Positions 33,601 to 41,391 of a stretch of 64,000 bases of DNA are shown piece after piece (positions within the stretch are counted from its first letter, which is position 1; each line of letters opens with the position of its first letter). Position numbers and translations under genes: made by a program. The notes under the pieces were generated by a model. That model searched no databases. It worked only from the letters and a program-made list of their open reading frames with translations, and was not told the origin of the DNA. Source of the stretch: Halosimplex rubrum (GTDB taxonomy: Archaea > Halobacteriota > Halobacteria > Halobacteriales > Haloarculaceae); assembly GCF_013415885.1 (NCBI RefSeq), contig NZ_CP058910.1, positions 2,418,001 to 2,482,000 on the forward strand. Reading direction: 5' to 3'.

Positions 33601-35124
33601 ATGGCCCGTCACGACACTGATCTTCCATTTGGGGATGCGTTCTCTCCAGCGCAACTCCACACGGATGATGACCGGCCAGAGCTTGCTGCCGTTCTGGAGA
33701 TGGCGAAAGAGTACGAAGGTCGAGAAGACGCATTCGACGAAGCCATTCGAGAGGCCTTCTTCCCCGACGATGATGATACGACTCGTGCGAAAAACGTCCG
33801 ACTAGGAATGAAGGACAGAGGGTACAAAATCACGGATGACGAGTTCTACTTCACCGAACTGGGTGACGAACTCTATGATCTCCGTGACGACCCAGATGCC
33901 CTCTATGACCGATTTGCTCAGTACATCCTACGTGACCTCCATGGGCTGAAGGGAATTGAGGTCGTTGAGGACCTGGAGGCAGAAGGGAGAAAGACGGTCA
34001 ACGATAATATCAAAGAGGAATTCAAGAAGCAGTATGACTTCCACATCGATGAAACGAGCAATCACTGGAGTCAGATGCGGGCGTGGATGTCCGAAGCGGG
34101 CGTTGTAAATAAAGGAACGCACCGCTACGATATTGACCGTACTCGGATTGAGGAGCTGATTGGCGTCGATTCAGAGGATATTGTAGAGCTTGATGGACTC
34201 AACGAGCAACAACAAGCATTCCTCCGTTCATTAGCCTTGATCGACCCACCGGGAGAGGTCAAGAGCCGGACAGTCAAACGAATCGCTGAACATGCCTATG
34301 GAGTTAACATCAGCCAATCTAATATCAGTCGGAGAACGCTTGACCCGTTGGAAGAAGCAGGGTATATCCAATGGGAACATGTCTCTGGGAAGCCAAACCT
34401 AATCGAGACAACCGACAAGTTCGACGCAGAGGTACTGAAGCCCGTTCTTGATGATCTCTCAGAGCGTGTTGGTGTTCCTCGCCATGTCCTCAGGCTTTCG
34501 TTCGAAGAAATAATGGAGGAATTGGATTCGGATTCGACCCATGAGAAAGGTATTGCACTTGAAACGCTCACCGTGAAAACAGGGAGGTTACTGGGACTCG
34601 ACTTCGTTGGTTGGAGAGTTCGGGGTAGAAAGACAGGTGGCTCCGAAGTGGACATAGTGATGGACGAGATCGATACCACGTTCAATCGCTGGCAAATCCA
34701 GTGTAAAAACACTAAGAGCCAGTTGGGGGCGAAACAAGTCTCACGTGAGGTCGGAATCTCCCGAATCATACAGACAAATACCATCCTCATGATCGCCCGA
34801 GGAGGCGTCTCGCAGGATGCAAGGCAGTACGCTAATCAAGTAATGCGACACGAGAATCTGGCCATCATGTTTCTCGAAGGCGACGATATTGAGGAGCTTG
34901 ACGAGAACACCGACCATCTACTCACCGTCCTGAGGGGCGAAGCCCGTAGGATTCACAACATCAAGCGACTCGATAGGCGAGAGGTAGAACAGGAAGATGG
35001 AATGGATCTCATCGACCGAGAAGACGAAGCACTGGAAGAATTCGAAGACGAACTGGATTTCGAGCAAGAACAGCCGTCTCTAAACGATTTCACTCCTGAT
35101 GAAGACGAAAGCTCAAAGAATTAG
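33601..35124 (+). CDS. restriction endonuclease-like protein with Mrr-type catalytic core
   Basis: A 507-residue protein, start ATG 33601. Residues 30-300 are helical with several winged-helix-like segments (RTVKRIAEHAYGVNISQSNISRRTLDPLEEAGYIQ), probably DNA recognition. Residues 315-410 hold a PD-(D/E)XK core: Glu321 in IALETLTVKTGRLL, Asp351 in GGSEVDIVM and Gln367-Cys-Lys369 in WQIQCKNTKSQ, the D...QxK form of Mrr-type nucleases. The C-terminus is very acidic. Expected to cut DNA at a specific unmethylated site. Its stop codon overlaps that of the convergent methyltransferase gene, so together they form a type II-like restriction-modification pair; the target sequence is unknown. Confidence 0.8.
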   Translation: MARHDTDLPFGDAFSPAQLHTDDDRPELAAVLEMAKEYEGREDAFDEAIREAFFPDDDDTTRAKNVRLGMKDRGYKITDDEFYFTELGDELYDLRDDPDALYDRFAQYILRDLHGLKGIEVVEDLEAEGRKTVNDNIKEEFKKQYDFHIDETSNHWSQMRAWMSEAGVVNKGTHRYDIDRTRIEELIGVDSEDIVELDGLNEQQQAFLRSLALIDPPGEVKSRTVKRIAEHAYGVNISQSNISRRTLDPLEEAGYIQWEHVSGKPNLIETTDKFDAEVLKPVLDDLSERVGVPRHVLRLSFEEIMEELDSDSTHEKGIALETLTVKTGRLLGLDFVGWRVRGRKTGGSEVDIVMDEIDTTFNRWQIQCKNTKSQLGAKQVSREVGISRIIQTNTILMIARGGVSQDARQYANQVMRHENLAIMFLEGDDIEELDENTDHLLTVLRGEARRIHNIKRLDRREVEQEDGMDLIDREDEALEEFEDELDFEQEQPSLNDFTPDEDESSKN

Positions 35125-36374
35125 TCGTCTCCAATCTCAGCGAAATCCCCGAAATCAGACTGGTCTTCATCTAATCGCTTTTTGATCTCGTCTTCGGTGA
35201 GGAAACGAAACTGAGAAGTCTCCAGGTATTTTTCCTCCTGTTCGAACGCCATCCAGTAGCGTCCTTTCTGCTGAGCAATGCTACCCGTCAGATTGCTACC
35301 TCCGAAGATATCTAACACAACAGGTCTGTCGAGACGACCCTCATCCCATTCATCATAAGGAGGATTCGGCGTCAAGTAATCAATGAAGAATTCAGGGATC
35401 TGGCGAGGGAAGCGAGCGGGGTGAGAATCGAATCCGAACTCTCGGCACATCGAGAGATAGTGCGTATTGCTCGCTGTGTTCGATGCCTCAATCACGTTGT
35501 CTGCCGTTCGACCACCCATACCAAGCCTTCGGAGCAGATCGCCAGCAGAAGCATCCTCAAGTTCTTCCGACCCCATGACCCACTTCAAGAATTCCTCAGC
35601 AGAAACTTCGTCAAGTCTATTGAGAATGGCTTCAGCTTCGGCTCCTTCGAGGAAATTGTCAGGTATCGACCCCTCGTTTTCATTTGCAAAGGATTCAGAG
35701 TCGATGTTCCATCCTGAGGAACGCTTGCCGTCGTTATACTCCCCAGTCTCCATCAACTCCTTCTGGGAGTCACTATACTCCTGTAGGACACGCTGGTTGT
35801 TCGCCTCAGGATGTGGATGTTCTCCTTCCTCAACGGCGGAATCCTTGTTTATTTCCGGAGTCAGCCACCAGATGTGAGTCACTGCGTCCGTTACCCTAAT
35901 TTTTCGGACGTTAACCCATTCAATCGGATTCGGAAGTTTAGCGGGATTGTACCAGTAAAAGTCCTGAGCGAGGTGCATCTGACCCTCGTCTTCATCGACA
36001 AGACGATTCAGTAGCTCAAACTGATACGGAGATCTTTCAGGCCATCCACGTTTGAATGCGCCTCCAATCTCTACGACGAATGAACCGTGAGGCTGGAGTA
36101 CACGACGAACTTCGGGAATGAACTCCATGAACCAGTCGTTGTACCCTTCTTGGTCCTCGTTCCCGTACTCCTTCTGGTGCTGTAGGGCGAAAGGAGGCGA
36201 CGTAACGATCAGGTCTATGCTGTTGTCAGGCAGTTCTTCTAGCAGTTCTCGGCTATCGCCGTGAAATGCCGACCCTCCTTCAGCACTGTAATAGGGAGAC
36301 TTATCCATCAGTTCGGTAACGGCAGAATCCTCAGTCATTCTATCACGTGCAGGTGCGCTCGTTGTGAGTTTCAT
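35121..36374 (-). CDS. site-specific DNA methyltransferase (beta class, N4-cytosine or N6-adenine)
   Basis: A 417-residue amino-methyltransferase. The catalytic motif IV TSPPF is at residues 58-62 near the N-terminus and the AdoMet motif I (VLDIFGGSNLTG) near 355-365, the beta-class order. S/T-S-P-P-[YF] favours m4C over m6A but does not prove it. Residues 175-330 contain a variable region likely to be target recognition. It would protect element and host DNA against the neighbouring nuclease at 33601-35124; the two genes overlap tail to tail by four bases. Alternative start at Met13 (36338). Confidence 0.88.
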   Translation of the reverse strand: MKLTTSAPARDRMTEDSAVTELMDKSPYYSAEGGSAFHGDSRELLEELPDNSIDLIVTSPPFALQHQKEYGNEDQEGYNDWFMEFIPEVRRVLQPHGSFVVEIGGAFKRGWPERSPYQFELLNRLVDEDEGQMHLAQDFYWYNPAKLPNPIEWVNVRKIRVTDAVTHIWWLTPEINKDSAVEEGEHPHPEANNQRVLQEYSDSQKELMETGEYNDGKRSSGWNIDSESFANENEGSIPDNFLEGAEAEAILNRLDEVSAEEFLKWVMGSEELEDASAGDLLRRLGMGGRTADNVIEASNTASNTHYLSMCREFGFDSHPARFPRQIPEFFIDYLTPNPPYDEWDEGRLDRPVVLDIFGGSNLTGSIAQQKGRYWMAFEQEEKYLETSQFRFLTEDEIKKRLDEDQSDFGDFAEIGDD

Positions 36375-36526
36375 TGGTGGGGGTGTTGATTACTCTGTTG
36401 CTCTCTCGGCCCCGGGCTGCTAATCGGATGACCGTTTCCATCCTACACAACGTAGTATGGATACTAAATATTTGCCATCTGAGCTGTTTTTATCGGTCTC
36501 GGTCGTGGATTATATTGTATCTGAGA

Positions 36527-36775
36527 GTGAAAACAGAACTAGTGCCTCGAAGACGGAACGATGAATCAGGACGATATCAGGAAGTCTACTCAGCCGAGGA
36601 GATTCTATCTCTGCTGGAGGATACTCGCCTATCTACGAGTGAGGTTGCTGAGCAGTTGGATTGTCACCGGACAACTGCCCATAATCGTCTAAGCAAACTT
36701 GAAGATGTAGGAAAGGTCACGTCAAAACAGGTAGGTAACACGCTGATTTGGGAAATAGAGATGGCGCTTGATTGA
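36527..36775 (+). CDS. small winged-helix repressor-like protein
   Basis: An 82-residue protein from GTG 36527 (MKTELVPRRRNDESGRYQEVYS), a start chosen because the downstream sequence matches the usual N-terminus of haloarchaeal plasmid and virus HTH proteins (RRR...GRY). Residues 22-75 are a winged helix: AEEILSLLEDTRLSTSEVAEQL, recognition helix DCHRTTAHNRLSKL, wing KVTSKQVGNTLIWEI. It probably controls the GmrSD-type gene, 64 bases downstream, or the divergent methyltransferase gene. A TATATTG run lies close upstream. Confidence 0.72.
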   Translation: MKTELVPRRRNDESGRYQEVYSAEEILSLLEDTRLSTSEVAEQLDCHRTTAHNRLSKLEDVGKVTSKQVGNTLIWEIEMALD

Positions 36776-36839
36776 CCGGAGTTCCTGGTTGCCACAATTC
36801 ACCCATAAAAACAAGTGGCGGTGAGGCACACAAGGCAGT

Positions 36840-38585
36840 ATGTCGGATGAACTGGTCAGTTCTGTCTCAGAATCGAACATCAGCGGCGTACTGGATCAAA
36901 AAGTACTGTTTTCAGTTCCGGACTACCAGCGGTTGTACTCATGGGGAGAAGATCAGTGGGATGAATTCTGGAGAGACCTTACTGGACTGGAGGAAGAGGA
37001 AAGTCATTTTCTCGGGTCAATTGTTGTCATAGAGCGAACCGGGGGATTCGGAAAGTTAGATGAATACGAGTTGGTAGACGGTCAACAGCGATTAACTACG
37101 ATTTCTCTACTCCTAAAGGCCATACAGACCCATTTCAAAGAGAGTGATGACCCAAATAATATCAGTAATATGATTCGTACTGATTATCTATATGAATCTG
37201 ATCCAGATAATATTGAGCATGTAAAATTGAGTCTGAGTCAGTTTGAGGACGGAGACTACCAAAATATAATCGAAGAGAATATTTCTAGCGTCAACGAAGA
37301 CAGTCAGCTCCTCAAGGCCTACAGGCACTTCCAAGAACTGTTAGAGGACCTTGACAGTGATGAAATCAACAATAGACGGAAACGGTTAGTCCTCTCTATG
37401 AATATGGTTGTGATCCAATGTAGCGGAACTGCGTCTGCATTCCGTCTATTTGAGACTCTGAATGACCGAGGGTTAGAACTCTCCGCCGTTGACCTAATGA
37501 AAAACTCTCTGCTGCAAGTCGCATCAACAAAATTTGGAACTCAACAGTATGAGTCAATTCGAAGTAAGTGGGAAACAGTCCTTGAAAAAGTCGTTTACGA
37601 GATCGACAACCCGGATCGCTTCTTCAGACACTATATTATGTCCCGCCCCGAACCAGACATTTCAGGAAGTGTTACATCTCGGCGTCTATATGAGGAATTC
37701 AACGATATAATCAAAAATAAACTCCCGTCGAATGGCGTAGACCTCATTGACTACGTAGATGGGATGGTCCAAGAAGCGGATCTATACGTGGGACTCACAC
37801 AGGCGAAAGTTGACGAATTCCAAGGTAGACAACAACAGAAAATCAATAATCGCCTACAGAATTTAAATGATATCGGGTCGTCCCACTCTCGAACACTACT
37901 GTTGCGAGCCTTCGACGAATTCGATGAATACGATGATATCTCTCAGACCCTAAAGTATGTAGAAGTTTTCATGATACGCTGGAAGCTGGCAAACTATCAG
38001 AGCGGAACAGGACTCGACAAAATCTTCTCCGAGCTTTGTTCTAATGCGTTCAGTAGTGACGAGCCATTACCTCAGGACCCGCTCGAAGCAATCAAAGAAA
38101 AGCTAAGCGAAGAAGCTCCGAGCGATGAGGAAGTCTACGCTGGTTTGGCAAACGATGACTTCAGTCGCACTGCTCAGACGAAATATATTCTGGATATGAT
38201 TGAAAGACATCACTATATGCCCGCTGAAGGGAGTGGTGCAAAATCTTACAACAGAGCAACCGTCGATATTGAACATATAGCTCCCAGAGCGACCTTCTCG
38301 GCCAAGAAGTACAGTCCATGGAGAGATGTTCTGGGCGTCGATGAAGACGGATTCAGCCAATATAAAAATCGTCTGGGTAACCTGACACTCCTCGAAGATC
38401 GTCTGAATGAGGCTGCATCAGATAACCCGTTCCAGCAGAAAAAAGACCAGTATAAGCTCTCAGACTTTGAGATGACCCAAGAAATCCGAGAGAAGTACGA
38501 TATCTGGACCCATAATGAGATACAAAAACGGTCTGAGGACTTAGCAGAAATCGGGGTAGAAATCTGGAACTTCAACACGTTCTAA
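36840..38585 (+). CDS. GmrSD-type (DUF262-DUF1524) modification-dependent restriction enzyme
   Basis: A 581-residue single-chain protein. The N-terminal DUF262 domain has VPDYQRLYSW at 27-36 and DGQQRLTT at 80-87, the ParB/Srx-like nucleotide-binding motif of GmrS. A helical middle part (120-450) follows. The C-terminal DUF1524 domain carries the HNH-like DIEHIAPRA near 477 and NRLGNLTLLEDRLN near 510, the nuclease of GmrD. Relatives use NTP hydrolysis to cleave DNA bearing modified bases (glucosyl-hmC, phosphorothioate in SspE-like members). It is a type IV restriction or anti-phage nuclease; the modification recognised here cannot be read from sequence. Preceded by a small HTH gene. Confidence 0.88.
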   Translation: MSDELVSSVSESNISGVLDQKVLFSVPDYQRLYSWGEDQWDEFWRDLTGLEEEESHFLGSIVVIERTGGFGKLDEYELVDGQQRLTTISLLLKAIQTHFKESDDPNNISNMIRTDYLYESDPDNIEHVKLSLSQFEDGDYQNIIEENISSVNEDSQLLKAYRHFQELLEDLDSDEINNRRKRLVLSMNMVVIQCSGTASAFRLFETLNDRGLELSAVDLMKNSLLQVASTKFGTQQYESIRSKWETVLEKVVYEIDNPDRFFRHYIMSRPEPDISGSVTSRRLYEEFNDIIKNKLPSNGVDLIDYVDGMVQEADLYVGLTQAKVDEFQGRQQQKINNRLQNLNDIGSSHSRTLLLRAFDEFDEYDDISQTLKYVEVFMIRWKLANYQSGTGLDKIFSELCSNAFSSDEPLPQDPLEAIKEKLSEEAPSDEEVYAGLANDDFSRTAQTKYILDMIERHHYMPAEGSGAKSYNRATVDIEHIAPRATFSAKKYSPWRDVLGVDEDGFSQYKNRLGNLTLLEDRLNEAASDNPFQQKKDQYKLSDFEMTQEIREKYDIWTHNEIQKRSEDLAEIGVEIWNFNTF

Positions 38586-38679
38586 TACTTTAAAATCGTT
38601 CGTACTCAGGTTCAGCAGGTGATTTTATCAAATCTCGATTCAAAATAGAGCCTGATAGTCATCTATAGGTATTCGAAGA

Positions 38680-38901
38680 ATGGTAGACAAGCAACTCGTT
38701 ATGATCGCTGGTTCTGTGGCAGGAGCATTAGCAGTTAGTGTGACTCTCATTGGTAGGGTCTATGGAATATTTCTCGACAGTATCGGTGCAACTGGTGCAA
38801 TAGTCGTCTCTATTATGGCATTATCTCTCTTCGCACTACTCGTCCTCTCTATCGACAACCGGATCAAAATCAATCAAATGAACGGGGGTGACGACGAATG
38901 A
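38680..38901 (+). CDS. two-helix membrane protein (first of an overlapping pair)
   Basis: A 73-residue protein with hydrophobic helices at about residues 5-27 and 36-57 and a charged C-terminus (DNRIKINQMNGGDDE). Its stop overlaps the next ATG by four bases. Follows the GmrSD-type gene by 94 bases. Small membrane-protein pairs next to defence nucleases can be effectors, but the same is true of many plasmid genes of no known function. Confidence 0.6.
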   Translation: MVDKQLVMIAGSVAGALAVSVTLIGRVYGIFLDSIGATGAIVVSIMALSLFALLVLSIDNRIKINQMNGGDDE

Positions 38902-39098
38902 ACCCTGATGACGTGGTGGAGGCGTTCGTTTCAACCATCATCATAGTCGTAATGTTGGTCGTCGCAATTACGATTTGGAATCAGGACATTGGTATGGTCT
39001 TAGTCAATCTATTACCGAATTTCGTAGAGATATTAGTCTGGTTGTTTGTCGGTGCGATCATAGCGGCACTACTGGTTCAGCTCGTAGAAGAGTTCTAA
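38898..39098 (+). CDS. two-helix membrane protein (second of an overlapping pair)
   Basis: A 66-residue protein with hydrophobic helices at residues 10-28 and 33-62, separated by NQDIGMVL. Coupled to the upstream membrane gene (ATGA). Directly behind its stop, in another frame, a coding-like acidic coiled-coil stretch (DAINEITTGLEDLERESQRKL) runs without a start codon into the 48-residue zinc-finger gene; a frameshift near 39090 may have truncated a longer membrane protein. Confidence 0.6.
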   Translation: MNPDDVVEAFVSTIIIVVMLVVAITIWNQDIGMVLVNLLPNFVEILVWLFVGAIIAALLVQLVEEF

Positions 39099-39186
39099 AA
39101 CAGACAAGCTCGGTGATGCAATCAATGAAATAACCACAGGTCTCGAAGACCTTGAAAGAGAATCACAGAGGAAGCTGGTGATACAA

Positions 39187-39333
39187 ATGAATCTTGACCG
39201 AGACTGCCATATCCGATGTGACTGCGGCATGGTTGTGACGGTAGCCATCAACAATATAGCCGATTGTCCTGATTGTCCTCGTCCTCATTTAGTACCTGCC
39301 GAACATTGGGTTACTGAACATCGAGAGGGGTGA
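39187..39333 (+). CDS. 48-residue zinc-binding protein
   Basis: ATG 39187 to TGA 39331-39333. Cys at 7, 11, 13, 27 and 30 (DCHIRCDCG, then DCPDCPRPH) and several His give a plausible zinc ribbon. The stop overlaps the GTG of the integrase-fragment gene (GTGA). The frame is open upstream without another start. Confidence 0.6.
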   Translation: MNLDRDCHIRCDCGMVVTVAINNIADCPDCPRPHLVPAEHWVTEHREG

Positions 39334-39665
39334 ATGAAGGTTTACTCACTAATTCATCTTCGATAATACTTCCGGGACCTCGATTCTCAATGGTATTTCC
39401 TTCACGAGAAGGAAGCGACCACATCACGACCGAGACCGTGAGGAACGTAGTTGAAGACTTAGCAGTGGAAGCAGATGTTTGTCCTCGAAGGACTGACGGA
39501 GAGTCAGCAGAACCGGAAGAATTGCACCCGCACGCACTACGTCACAGCCTAGCTTCCTACATGCTCAAGGACGAAACCACCCGACTGATAGACGTTAGAA
39601 ACAGGCTCCGACACCGCTCAATTCAAACGAGCGAACGGGTTTATGAGCACTTCCAGCGTCGATAG
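39330..39665 (+). pseudogene. C-terminal fragment of a tyrosine recombinase
   Basis: A 111-residue frame from GTG 39330. Residues 36-110 match the end of an XerC/D-type catalytic domain: His and Arg in HPHALRHSLASYML, the LRHRSIQTSERVYEHF segment with the terminal Tyr nucleophile. The first catalytic Arg box and the whole DNA-binding domain are absent. It is either the remnant of a second integrase or a stand-alone accessory protein; the GTGA overlap with the zinc-finger gene hints that it is still expressed. It is unrelated in detail to the intact integrase at 21776-22774. Confidence 0.6.
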
Positions 39666-39696
39666 TCATTTCAAACTACTTCTCCTTCGATCTGCC

Positions 39697-39900
39697 ATGA
39701 CTCTCGCCGGACAGATTTGGGGCTGGCTAGGAGCTATAGTCTCAGTTCTCTTGTTCGTAATGATTCTGGGAGCAATCTTCGGTCAGTTTCCGGCCGTTGC
39801 TACATACTTCAGACAATCCATCTTGAGGACCTTGTTCGGATTATTAATCCCAACAGGCATTGGAGTGGTTCTGTACGCTCTCTGGACTGACTACTACTAA
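39697..39900 (+). CDS. small two-helix membrane protein
   Basis: A 67-residue protein from ATG 39697 (MTLAGQIWGWLGAIVSVLLFVMILGAIF), with a second helix at about 45-62 (LFGLLIPTGIGVVLYALW). A longer start at 39643 overlaps the integrase fragment and would add a charged leader; it is less likely. Function unknown. Confidence 0.55.
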   Translation: MTLAGQIWGWLGAIVSVLLFVMILGAIFGQFPAVATYFRQSILRTLFGLLIPTGIGVVLYALWTDYY

Positions 39901-39990
39901 CGGATTTTGTAGTTTGTATTTTCGGTATTAAATACCCAGTCTAAAAATAGTTAGACAGAAGCTTTTATTTTTGAAAATTCTGGGAGAAAG

Positions 39991-39998
39991 TATATTAA
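39991..39998 (+). promoter_or_regulatory. TATA box of the gene at 40019
   Basis: TATATTAA at 39991-39998, preceded by purine-rich GAGAAAG as a possible BRE, centred about 25 bases before ATG 40019. Spacing predicts a leaderless transcript. Confidence 0.5.
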
Positions 39999-40018
39999 AC
40001 AACCTCACTTTTTCACGG

Positions 40019-40360
40019 ATGCGTATGACGAATGAAGACAAATTCACGGAAGAATACGACGTACAGATACCCGACCACTTCGATGACGGTATCGGACAAA
40101 TCATCAAACTAGCACTGAACGAAGCTCAAGATGCCAAAATTGTTGAGCAGAACGAAGTCCGGACTATTGTCTACGTCATAATAAACACTAATCCTGGTGG
40201 AAATATACCAGCAGTATTCGTCCGAAACGAGGACGGGATTTACGAAATACGAACTGGTGAAGTCACACCAGATATGCGGTTCATAGTGACTATTGATAAT
40301 CTAGCAATCCACGAAAACCCAGAGAAGGCTGTGGATGACGTTCGTAATAGAATCAACTAA
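40019..40360 (+). CDS. uncharacterised small protein
   Basis: A 113-residue protein (MRMTNEDKFTEEYDVQIPDHF). Strands RTIVYVIINTNPGG, PAVFVRNEDGIYEIR and RFIVTIDNLAI alternate with helices IIKLALNEAQDA and AVDDVRNRI, giving a small alpha/beta fold. No motif recognised. Has its own TATA box and is followed 26 bases later by another orphan gene, so the two may form one unit. Confidence 0.6.
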   Translation: MRMTNEDKFTEEYDVQIPDHFDDGIGQIIKLALNEAQDAKIVEQNEVRTIVYVIINTNPGGNIPAVFVRNEDGIYEIRTGEVTPDMRFIVTIDNLAIHENPEKAVDDVRNRIN

Positions 40361-40386
40361 TCAATTTCCAATCAAGGAGTTTAGCT

Positions 40387-40710
40387 ATGCACGAATCTGT
40401 TGAAAAGGTAGGTCGCATCATCATTTCAGAAGGAGATAGAGTAAAGAACAACCGGATTCCCTGGAACGAAGGACAAGAATTCAACGGCTGGGTTGTACAA
40501 GCCCGTGAGTTCGGTGTGCTGTCGATGATAAAAATAGACGGTGAACAACTCTATCTAATCTTGGTCTTTGACCAAGGTGAGACTTACAAGATATTCGGTA
40601 CGGTCTCAATTGACGAGACAAAGGTAATACACGAAGATGATTACTTAGCCGCTAGAGGATTGAGAAAACCATTACTAAACGTAATGGAAGAGATCACCGG
40701 AGACGGGTAG
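40387..40710 (+). CDS. uncharacterised small protein
   Basis: A 107-residue protein (MHESVEKVGRIIISEGDRVKNNR). The middle is beta-rich (NGWVVQAREFGVLSMIKIDGEQLYLILVFDQGETYKIFGTVSI), perhaps a small barrel, with a short C-terminal helix. Preceded by CAAGGAG, a plausible Shine-Dalgarno sequence about 10 bases before ATG 40387. No function recognised. Confidence 0.6.
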   Translation: MHESVEKVGRIIISEGDRVKNNRIPWNEGQEFNGWVVQAREFGVLSMIKIDGEQLYLILVFDQGETYKIFGTVSIDETKVIHEDDYLAARGLRKPLLNVMEEITGDG

Positions 40711-40775
40711 ACAGAAATGATATAAGTTATTTACAACATTATAATACATTAAATAATGTGAGAGAAGTAGAGTTC

Positions 40776-40887
40776 ATGCAATGGTATAAAATGTATAGCT
40801 TGTCAAGAAGATTTCCGACGGTCACCGGGAGAGAGATGCCCAGAGTGTGGTGGTCCAGTTGAGTACCGCTCAGAACATCTCTTCTGA
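40776..40887 (+). pseudogene. frameshifted zinc-ribbon mini-gene
   Basis: ATG 40776 reads MQWYK and then, after a run AAAA, the coding-like frame shifts: removing one A gives CIACQEDFRRSPGERCPECGGPVEYR and a TGA at 40885-40887. Two C-x-x-C pairs would make a classic zinc ribbon of about 36 residues. A TATA-like TTAAATAAT at 40750-40758 stands about 24 bases upstream of the ATG, so the gene once had a normal promoter. Loss by a one-base insertion in the A-run is the simplest reading; programmed frameshifting is less likely. Confidence 0.5.
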
Positions 40888-41093
40888 GACCACTTGTAAC
40901 TAGAATAATACTAGTGTTAAACTCCGCCCGCACTTTGGATTTAACGAATCAGGAGATGGCGAACGAGTCAGTAGTAAACACGCAGGTAGCATGTTGGGAT
41001 GCACTTGCCCACAGCCACGATGATGGTCTAATACCCATGACTGGTGGGTTCTACCGGCAGATTCCCTTAGCTACGGGTCAACACCAAAGGAAG

Positions 41094-41110
41094 TGGGCGC
41101 TGCAGGATTT
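41094..41110. repeat. attR: 17-base repeat within tRNA-Arg 3' end
   Basis: Exact copy of 21655-21671; covers the discriminator base, acceptor 3' strand and start of the T-arm of the tRNA-Arg gene. Confidence 0.92.
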
Positions 41111-41168
41111 GAACCCGCGACAGCTTGGTCCGAAGCCAAGCACTCTGTCCAAACTGAGCTAAGCGCCC
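41094..41168 (-). tRNA. tRNA-Arg (anticodon UCG)
   Basis: On the minus strand the acceptor stem GGGCGCT pairs with AGCGCCC, the D-arm is GCTC/GAGT, the anticodon stem CTTGG/CCAAG encloses the loop CTTCGGA with anticodon TCG, and the T-arm is GCGGG-TTCAAAT-CCTGC. CCA is not encoded. No intron. The gene remains complete after integration because the element carries the same 17-base end. A TTTAAA box at 41196-41201 is placed about 30 bases upstream. Confidence 0.96.
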
Positions 41169-41195
41169 TCACAAACTTCTACACGAGCATCGGTG

Positions 41196-41201
41196 TTTAA
41201 A
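41196..41201 (-). promoter_or_regulatory. TATA box of tRNA-Arg
   Basis: TTTAAA within GTTTAAAC, 28-33 bases before the first tRNA base on the minus strand; the GC-rich region beyond 41210 holds no gene up to 41391. Confidence 0.55.
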
Positions 41202-41391
41202 CGTCCCGATCCGTGATGGGGGAGCGACGATAACGACCCGGCCCGAGGGCCGGCGGTGAATCGGTTCGGTCGTGCGAGCGGTCCCGGGCGTCGGGGCCAT
41301 AATAAAGATTTTAACGACCGCCGAGACTAATCGACATGTATCGAGCGGACCGGTCGCGGTTCGTGACGGAACGGTGGTGACTCCCGTAGGA

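Larger units (their letters stand above)
21655..41110. mobile_element. tRNA-Arg-integrated element of about 19.5 kb
   Basis: An identical 17-base sequence, TGGGCGCTGCAGGATTT, occurs at 21655-21671 and 41094-41110. The right copy is the 3' end, including the discriminator base, of an intact tRNA-Arg gene. A tyrosine recombinase gene begins 105 bases inside the left copy and points inwards. The interval is visibly AT-rich compared with both flanks, lacks chromosomal housekeeping genes and holds a replication protein, restriction genes and many tiny orphan genes. This is the classic outcome of site-specific integration into a tRNA 3' end. No virion genes were recognised, so an integrative plasmid or genomic island is more likely than a tailed provirus; a pleolipo-like virus is not excluded. 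Confidence 0.92.

Noticed and set aside
21655..41110. Possible tailed-virus provirus
   Set aside because: No capsid, portal, terminase, protease or tail-tube protein was recognised; a plasmid-like element fits better.
40914..41162. 82-codon plus-strand frame ending beside the tRNA
   Set aside because: It runs antisense through the tRNA-Arg gene and attR and has no domain or halophile composition.
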